In this document: positions 57,157 to 64,000 of the stretch, piece by piece | Position numbering within the stretch: position 1 is the stretch's first letter | Layout of the letters: the number at the start of each line of letters is the position of its first letter | Assembly: GCA_001599915.1 (NCBI GenBank) | Contig: BCIG01000015.1 | Span: 186,001-250,000, forward strand | Source of the DNA: Symbiotaphrina buchneri | Taxonomy: Eukaryota > Ascomycota > Symbiotaphrinales > Symbiotaphrinaceae | DNA: 64,000 nt | Direction of reading: 5' to 3' | Notes under the pieces: model-generated | The model's database searches: none | The model's input: only the letters and a program-made list of their open reading frames with translations | What the model was told of the DNA's origin: nothing | Made by a program: the position numbers and the translations under genes

Positions 57157-59281
57157 TTATGACCAGCCTCGACCTTGTTGGCTTTGGACTCCTGGTTGGC
57201 CAGGTCTAGGGAAGACTGGAACTGTATCCAGCTGCTCAAGACCTCCGATTGTGCCTTGCCCGGGCTGCCATGGCTGCCCCGTTTGCGGGTTGTGGAAAAT
57301 ACTCTGTCGAAATGGATTGGTACTTCCTGTGGGATTCGGCTGCAAGCCTGCTGGAGTAGCCCCTGACTGCGTGGGCTGTTGCGCAGGCACCGCGCGGGCA
57401 AATGGATTCGTCCCTGTAGGGTTCGACTGGATAGGAGACATGTTCTGCTGCGGCTGGAACTGAGGAGACTGTACCGCCGGTGAAGCAGAGAATGGACTTC
57501 CTTGCGATATTCCTGTAGACTGTACGGGTGCTGGCTTCGCAAATGGGTTCGTAGACTGACGGCTGATCGGAGACTGTACGCTCGGCAACGAGCCGTTGTT
57601 TACATTCGTGAAGCTCGAAGGCATCATTGACTGTCGGAACGGGTTTGTTGATTGAGGTTGTATAGGTTGCGGTTGTGATTGTGAGAACGGAGTGCTTCCC
57701 TGTTGTGGTATGCTCGGTAGGCTTGTCTGTGGAGGACTGAAAGCTGGTGCGGTCTGTGGGGTGTAACCTCCAAAGCCAGCACCTGTAAAATCCTGCTGCA
57801 GAGGAAGCTGCTGCACCGGGCTGAAGGAGCCATTGTTGGACTGACCAAGTTGGGCCTGCTGCGGCGGATTCTGCGAAGCAAAGCCATTTCCCACGTAGCC
57901 AGTTTGCTGGAACTGCTGCTGAGCGGTAAACGGCGAAGGTTGACCCAGCTGCGGAACCTGCTGTTGTTGTGTGGTATACTGAGCCATGGGCTGTTGATTT
58001 TGCTCGATAGACTCGAAGAAATCGATCAGGTCCGGGGCCGGTCCCCTGGCTTGGGCATGGACTGCCGTTGCTTGAACAGGTTTGGGAGATGGAAAGCTTT
58101 TCCCTGTCTCCGTCTTTGATGCTGCCGGCTTGTTGTCTGCGAAAGGCTTGCCTGCCGTCCCATTTGCGGACCCGCGGCTCCTTTTGGCCTCCTGTTGTGC
58201 CAAATATTGCCGCCTGTTCACATCAAAATCGGGATCATTCAAATACTCTTCGAGAGAATTCGTCAGGCTCGTGGGCGCGTGCTTTAATTTTGGGATTTCC
58301 AGTCTAGTCGCATTCTCGAACTGCCGAGCAACGGCCAGATATTCCACCACCTGGCTCGTCTGCTTACTGAATGTTTTGTAGATACCTAATGCTCTCTCCG
58401 CATCAAACTTGGACATCTCGAAGTAATGTTCTAGCCATGTCAGCATGCGACACTGTATTAGCATTGCTGCAGAGACGCACCAAGCAAATTAATCATGCCC
58501 TCGTTCATCACGTGGAATAGGATCAAGAGGTCCATGGTAAGCAGTCTGAAGGCACAAAGACTGATTTCATTCTCCGGTTCGTTGGAGAGCACCTGCATGG
58601 ATTAGGTCAGCTTTTGATGTACCCATAAGAACAAGGATTACAAACATCACACTTCAGCAAAGCTCCGATCTGGCTTTGCACACTCTCCGTCTCCCGTAAC
58701 AGTCCTTTGTCGACCGTCAGGCGCTTCAGACGACCTTCGCCATTCCTGACATAGTCTGCTTTCACTTCGCGGTAGGACCTGGCCCGTTCCAGCAAGTATT
58801 GTGTATAATGCTTGATATTCCTCCCTTGTACCTGCACTGGAAAAGCATAAACAGCATCAGCGAGAGGATGTATGGGGTTTCAGGATCGAATTATAGGAAC
58901 TGCGATGCAAAGATCAGGCAAACGGCTTAGAAACATACCTTCAGTGAAATTGCTGATGGCTAGCTTGCTAGGATGCTTTGCCAGGTACCGAAGTGTAACT
59001 TCTGGCTCCCCTTCTCGAATCATTAGATGTACTATAATGAGTGACTTGAAGACAATCGTCCATGTGGTATCTCGTAATCTGTTCTGTAAGACGCGAAATA
59101 TCTCTGCGACTCCGGCTTCACCAGAGTGTGTCGCAACCAAGATATGTTCAACATATTTGGACTTTGGGGCGGCCAACTGTAGAGGCAGACACAGTCAGGT
59201 CCCGCTTTAGGGGAATCATGACAATAAACGGACCTTCTGCTTTGTGGCACCCTTGACGGATTTCTCAAACGAGCTTGACAT
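57157..59281 (-). CDS. AP180/CALM-type clathrin adaptor, ANTH domain (620 aa)
   Basis: Five exons (59281-59234, 59176-58939, 58836-58646, 58592-58481, 58430-57157) make 1863 bases. The ANTH domain fills residues 1-280. It opens 'MSSSFEKSVKGATKQK' + 'LAAPKSKYVEHILVATH', and includes the phosphoinositide-binding lysine cluster (K12, K14, K16 region and 'PKSKYVEH'). Helices such as 'WTIVFKSLIIVHLMIREGE' and 'VQGRNIKHYTQYLLERARSY' follow. After residue 330 comes a Gln/Pro-rich tail with repeated NPF endocytic motifs ('STNPFRQS', 'STNPFAKP', 'GTNPFARA', 'STNPFRQS') that bind EH-domain proteins, and a DLIDFF clathrin-box-like motif. It is the homologue of yeast Yap1801/Yap1802 and acts at the plasma membrane. 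One donor is GTTTGT. Confidence 0.93.
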
Positions 59282-60996
59282 TGCCAAACGGAAGACCCTA
59301 CAGATGCCTCAATATGCAAATAGAGGGTGTTCCCCAAAGACCACGACACCGCCACAGCCGCTATGACTTCAGATTTGTCAGTTTGTGGATACTGCAATGT
59401 CGAGCCATGGTGCTGGGGTCAATGGCGCATACAGTGGAAAGCTGCCCAAACAGGCAAGTATCGCGCCTTAGCCGGCTGTCCCGTGGAAGTTGAAGGCGTT
59501 GGACGAGAGGTAGCTGCGGGGCCACGGAATAGAAGCCGTGGACAGACCAGGCAATTAATGTTCAGGACAAAGGAGCCAGTGCTTGCCGGTCAGGTCAGGT
59601 CGTATGGACCGAAGGACGCTTCGTGTGGTGTCTAAACAACAAGATGCAGCGGAGATGAGCGTCATGGGCTGGTTGAGTTAAAGGTAGGAACTAAGGTACT
59701 TTGCATATTATTGAGCTTTCATGCAGCTAAGGTGGTTAACATCACAAGGTAGTGCGGTACCTCTAGGTACCTTAACAGCAAAGCGACCAGGTGAGCGAGA
59801 CATTACCCACAGTATTTTATCCCGTACCTTGAGGTTCCTTAGCTACGCCTTAGAGGCAAACATCGTAACCAGATATCTGGATGCAGAAGAGACACGTTTC
59901 GGAGCAGGTAAGGAAATTTACCGTGATGAGGTCTGCTAGATCAGTGGTCCTCCAATGGACGGAGCTGAGAGTCATGCAGATGCAATCGCTACGAAATAGT
60001 GTCGCATACTCTGGACAAAATTCACCCATCATCCTGTACATCTCTATATCGGATAAACCGATCAAAACTGTCGCACACGTGTTACGCCCCGGTCTCCCAC
60101 CAGGGGAATCTTTCGCCGACGGAAAAAGAAGCTGGGGAGGGAGGCTGTTGACGCTGCCCTGTCCAAGGACACGCTCTCTCTATCGCTGGAATACACGAGA
60201 GATGGGGAATGGCATGCTCCAAGCCATCTCAATCGCATCCGCGAGCCAACAAGGAAAGAGACGCGCATACAGTGTCATCGAAGCAGCAGAAAAAGAACTG
60301 GAGAATATTGTGGTATGATAATTACAAATGCAGATCTACAAGTAGTACCTCTGTGGTCCTTGCCTCTCTTGCCATGGTCCTCCCACAAGATGATCCCGCC
60401 GTCAAACCACCCGGAACCGGACACCTTCCAAGTTTGAGTCAGAGATGCCTTCATCGCGTCCGTTGAAGTAACAAGGTTGGTGTGCCGAACGCCGATATCA
60501 CCCTCCAGCCCGACTGCTACGAACGAGCCACTGAAGCCCTTCAGAGAAGGGAGAGCTCAAGGGTAGCAGAAGGGAGGAGCTTGCTCATATGTTACACGCT
60601 GGGCTTTCATCATCTGGTAGGGGGTCAGCAAGAATCGTTATCGGCAGGGGTCAGCAGACAGGAAAGGAGGAAGGGGAGACGCACTTGGATTAAACTTGGA
60701 AGGATGAAGAAGAAAAGAAAAGGCTGCACCAGGGTGACAGTTAAGACGGCGTTCGGCTAGTGAGAGGAACATTGTTTGTCCGCTACCGCTCTTAGGCTAA
60801 CCGTATCTTATTACCAGGTATTTTCCTGAGCTCCCATCCCGAAAATCGCATGACCTTCCGACAAGGACAGTAAATACGGTAGTCGTCGGCGAATTGGCTG
60901 CCTGTCCTCCTATTCCTAGGACGTAAAATCTCAATGGTCACTGCGATCTGTCTTGAAACAGGTTACAAGTTGTTATAGAAGCCGACAACCCAGGTC
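59282..60996. other. Intergenic, with one possible small minus-strand gene
   Basis: 1.7 kb between two divergent genes. It has several AAGGTACCTT-type elements (59692-59700, AGGTACCT at 59766-59773, TACCTTGAGGTTCCTTAG near 59825). A candidate small gene is listed separately. The rest shows no support for a gene. Confidence 0.5.
60275..60613 (-). CDS. Possible small hypothetical protein (84 aa)
   Basis: A minus-strand frame from about 60560 to 60275 has codon use like the neighbouring genes (AAG, GAC, GGC, ATC, GTC). It encodes 'VGLEGDIGVRHTNLVTSTDA', 'MKASLTQTWKVSGSGWF' and 'DGGIILWEDHGKRGKDHR'. One workable model joins 60613-60598 to 60513-60275 (255 bases) across a GTGTAA...GTAGCAG intron. 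Starting instead at the internal ATG gives 59 residues. The C-terminal end ('IIIPQYSPVLFLLLR') is less convincing and may be intron read-through. I recognise no family, and the first exon is a guess. Confidence 0.3.
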
Positions 60997-63327
60997 ATGC
61001 CCTCGTTGCATGCTATACGTCCCGGAGTTGGGCCCTGGAGAAGCTATCTTGAAATATCTCGATACGTTCGGCGCTCTCTATTAGGCCAGCAATGCCCAAT
61101 TTCACCTCGCGGGCTTGGGTACTGTCAAATCTCAAAGGCTGCTTCACTTCGATTGTTCCATGCTTCAGTCCTCCGTCGAGGCGCAGGGCTTCATACTGAA
61201 CCTGACCAAGACAATACCTCTATTCCTCGATTTCTGAACGCATATAAGAGCTCATGTACGTCAAACTTTAACCATTGTGATCTCAATAGAATCGTAAAAG
61301 TATTAAGTCTACTGCAGTGCACTTTCTGGCGGCATCTCATCAGATCAGGGATTTGGTTGAGCTAGATCCAGCTTCAGGGGCAGAGGTAACTCTACATGGT
61401 TACCTCGGCTCTAGAGCAGATCTTTCCAAGAAACTATCATTTGCATCCTTGACCAGCAAAGAATTGGACCATAGCATTCAAATCATTTCTTCCGCCAAAT
61501 CAGCTGATGGCAAAGACAAGCCATCTCATGCTATTCTCAAAGCTATTGAAGAGAACAGTCCAGTTGCGGTCAGAGGCTTTCTGAAGCCCAGGGCTCGTCC
61601 AAAGTCAACCAGTGGGCGTATACATCAACTCAAAAATGTAGAGGCAGAGGTCGACCTCGTAGAAATCCAATGTCTCAATGAGTTTCCCAAAGACATCATA
61701 GCAACCGAGGAGACGCGCTTCCCTCCAGAACAACGGCATCTGCAGATCAGAACAGATCAAAATCTCAGGGCTGCTCTTCACTTCAGGTCTAAAGTTGCTC
61801 AGATATGCAGAGACGAACTATCCCACGAGCAGGAATTTCTGGAAGTGGAGACGCCACTGCTTTTCAAATCAACCCCTGAAGGGGCTAGAGAGTTCATCGT
61901 CCCAACAAGGAGCAGAGGATTTGCATACGCCTTGCCGCAAAGCCCACAACAATACAAACAAATCCTCATGGCCAGCGGCTTGCCGAGGTATTACCAGATT
62001 GCAAAATGTTTTCGAGACGAGGATCTAAGGGCTGACAGACAGCCCGAGTTTACACAGGTGGTTCATTAATCCCTATTACAAAGTTTCTGGTACTGACCAA
62101 GGCTTAGCTTGATCTTGAGATGTCCTTTGCGACCGGTGAAGATGTGATACAAACGATCGAAAGGCTCGTAAGGCGACTATGGGCCGATGCTTTAGGTATG
62201 GATTTGCCGGTAGAAAAATTCCGTCGAATGCCTTACAAGGAGGCTATGGAAAAGTATGGTTCTGACAAGCCTGATTTGCGGTTTGACATGCAAGTGAGTC
62301 ATTGAATGAGAGAAAAAGGCGACCCTGCAATAACACCCAAGCAGATACACAATATCGGGTACATGCTGCCCCAGGATCTAATCATGAACATTGGCCCTTT
62401 GACGGACCCAATTGTGGAAGTGATGAAGCTCCAGCTTCCTGAAGCCACGCCGAAGGAAACCCAGCAGTTCATCACCTCTTTTATGCAATCTCATGAAGCA
62501 GCACCTTTTCAGCAGAATCCAGAAGGCAAACCAGGAATATTCGTCGTGGATGCAGGAAAACCTCTTTCAGGGCTCTCGGCCTTTGGATTCGAGGCTGCGG
62601 AACATCTTGAAGGGTTACTGGAGCTCGAGCATGGTGATATAGTCGTCCTCCAGGCCCGGAAGCGCGTACCCCTGACAGGCGGGTCCACTCCGCTGGGCAA
62701 TCTCCGCCTGGCCTTGCATAGGTATGCTGTCGCACAAGGCATGATCGAGCCACCAGAAGGCTTTAGGTTTGTCTGGGTGGTCGATTTTCCGCTCTTCTCA
62801 CCCACCAACGACACCGATCCTGGCCAGGGAGGTGCTGCGGGCATATCTTCCACGCATCATCCTTTTACTTCACCAAAATCAGCTGCGGACGTGGATCTGT
62901 TGCTGTCTAGTCCATTGGAGGTGACCGGCGAGCACTACGACCTTGTTGTGAATGGTGTCGAGTTGGGTGGTGGCAGTCGACGTATCCACGATGCTCGAGT
63001 TCAAGAGTTCATTCTCAGGGATGTTTTGAAGGTAAGCATAAGCGATATTCATACCTTGCTGAATGGTTTCTTATCTCGTCTCAGATGAGCCCGGAACGTC
63101 TACAGGAGTTTTCACATCTTCTTGAGGTGCTTCGCGCAGGATGTCCACCTCATGCGGGGATTGCACTTGGATTTGATAGATTGGTGGCTGTTATGCTGGG
63201 AAAGGACTCAATCAGGGATGTCGTGGCCTTCCCGAAGAGCGGCAAGGGCGAAGATCTCTTGGTCAAAAGTCCGGGGCTTCTGAGCAGCGACATTCTTGAT
63301 ACGTATCATCTGAAGCTCAAGGAATGA
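60997..63327 (+). CDS. msd1: Mitochondrial aspartyl-tRNA synthetase (704 aa)
   Basis: Five exons (60997-61255, 61318-62057, 62108-62293, 62345-63031, 63085-63327) make 2115 bases. An Arg/Ser-rich leader with '[16 protein letters not shown]' suggests import. An OB-fold anticodon-binding domain follows ('[11 protein letters not shown]'). The class II catalytic core has motif 1 ('[20 protein letters not shown]'), motif 2 ('[20 protein letters not shown]' then 'EFTQLDLEMSF') and motif 3 ('[15 protein letters not shown]'). Between motifs 2 and 3 lies the bacterial-type GAD insertion with 'HRYAVAQGM' close by. The bacterial architecture marks it as the mitochondrial enzyme, distinct from the cytosolic one. 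It charges mitochondrial tRNA-Asp. Length is normal for fungi. Confidence 0.94.
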
Positions 63328-63663
63328 TTGCCTTGTGGCGGGATAGATAGCGTAGTAGTCGGTCGGAAAGCGGACCCCGTCTCCAGGCTTAGTGAGTTCC
63401 ACCAAAATGGCCGTTTTGTCAGCATTTTGGCAACCAAAGATAGCATCAGCCTTCTTTCCCCCCCCCCCCCCCCCCTTCCCCGCCTGATCGGACTTATTCT
63501 CTACTCTAGATCCACTCCAGACCTGCAGTTACCATTTAGTAAGGATGAAGTGAATATTGGCTCAATTTGGCGTAGCATTCTCCAAGGGAAAATGCACAGG
63601 TTACTATGCATAGAGACCAGCGCTATGTAGGCGCCAACCTTCAACGTCGTAGCCCATGTCATT
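63328..63663. other. Intergenic between convergent genes
   Basis: 336 bases between two stops. The only notable element is a run of 18 cytosines (separate entry). Confidence 0.6.
63458..63475. repeat. Poly-C tract (18 C)
   Basis: Eighteen uninterrupted cytosines in a CT-rich context, in the shared 3' region of msd1 and nudC. The length is likely uncertain in assembly. Confidence 0.8.
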
Positions 63664-64000
63664 CTATCCGATCTTCGCTTTCGAAAAATCTAGGTCTGGC
63701 CGCTGCTCTTGAAACTTCCGGAGCATCTCCATCTTCTTTTCTTCATCGCTGGTGGGCTTGCCCATCTCCTTCTGTCTCTGATCATACATCATCTGTGGCC
63801 GAACATTAGCATGTAAAGGGGGAACATCCGCCAGCGGAATGAGATACCTTCTCGACCATGCTCTAACATCAACTGCACGTTAGCCACTTTTCCAAGAGAA
63901 AGACCTTGCTTGAGCGAGCGCGGGCCACTCACCCGTGTCTCCCCATCCAAGTCGCTCAACTTGCTATTCTCCGGCGTGATCTTGCTCGTATCGATCTTCG
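63664..64000 (-). CDS. nudC: Nuclear movement protein NudC, C-terminal part
   Basis: The gene runs off the right edge. Visible exons are >64000-63933, 63862-63848 and 63792-63664. The product reads '[20 protein letters not shown]', then the five-residue microexon 'SMVEK', then '[20 protein letters not shown]' and the end 'FSKAKIG'. This is the very conserved C-terminus of NudC, after the CS (Hsp90 co-chaperone-like) domain. NudC stabilises dynein/LIS1-pathway proteins and is needed for nuclear migration in hyphae. The 15-base exon is bounded by a TTAG acceptor and a GTATCT donor. Confidence 0.92.

Noticed and set aside
59881-60318. 145-codon plus-strand frame with an ATG
   Set aside because: It has no recognisable domain, its codon use is unlike the neighbours, and it overlaps a better-looking minus-strand candidate.

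Overview
The window is nuclear DNA of a filamentous ascomycete (Pezizomycotina). The evidence is short GT-AG introns (mostly 45-90 bases) in most genes, gene families with DUF numbers largely confined to fungi (DUF3292, DUF1748, DUF3835), a fungal purine nucleoside permease, and fungal forms of Rif1, Ric8, Ppc89, Ame1 and NudC. I cannot fix the class from the sequence. I see no rRNA, secondary-metabolite cluster, CRISPR array, virus-like element or intact transposon. Almost all content is single-copy housekeeping or conserved accessory genes.

Layout. 1-1193: 3' end of a DHA1-type MFS transporter. 2368-4385: a small fungal gene followed by an unusual run of short introns with no long reading frame. 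4386-4930 (-): small cupin. 5551-7550 (-): amidase. 8680-9936: SDR dehydrogenase with a mitochondrial-type leader. 10446-11132: small possibly myristoylated protein. 11412-13211 (-): Ric8, diverging from Rif1 at 14565-20479. 21377-22529: hexose-6-phosphate 1-epimerase. 23256-25767: DUF3292 membrane protein. 25957-28023 (-): second MFS transporter. 28652-29379: DUF985 cupin. 29673-29768 (-): intron-containing tRNA-Asp. 30641-31441 (-): a Tyr/Arg/Pro-rich gene interrupted by one in-frame TAG. 32902-33426 (-): intronless dUTPase/dCTP-deaminase-like gene lying between two decayed direct repeats. 34778-36739 (-): URI/Bud27 prefoldin-like. 37095-38347: TFIIH subunit Tfb3. 38895-40379 (-): purine nucleoside permease. 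41475-43448 (-): Iks1-type kinase. 44117-46160 (-): pyruvate kinase, diverging from DUF1748 at 47025-47486. 48688-52074: spindle pole body protein Ppc89. 53337-55468 (-): inner kinetochore Ame1/CENP-U, sharing a 300-base promoter with a twin-CX9C gene at 55769-56855. 57157-59281 (-): AP180-type clathrin adaptor. 60997-63327: mitochondrial aspartyl-tRNA synthetase. 63664-64000 (-): 3' end of nudC.

The genes do not form one pathway. Themes recur: chromosome and spindle maintenance (Rif1, Ppc89, Ame1, NudC), G-protein and kinase signalling (Ric8, Iks1), mitochondrial function (SDR, DUF1748, twin-CX9C, AspRS) and nucleobase or nucleotide handling (purine permease, dUTPase-like). The exon joins given were read by hand from splice sites plus family similarity. 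For every multi-exon gene annotated as recognised, the joined exons sum to a whole number of codons.

The points most worth following are the spliced multi-frame tail at 2368-3859, the dUTPase-like gene between diverged repeats, the single-stop gene at 30641-31441, a short palindromic AAGGTACCTT-type motif scattered through many intergenic gaps, and frequent use of A-A-G splice acceptors.
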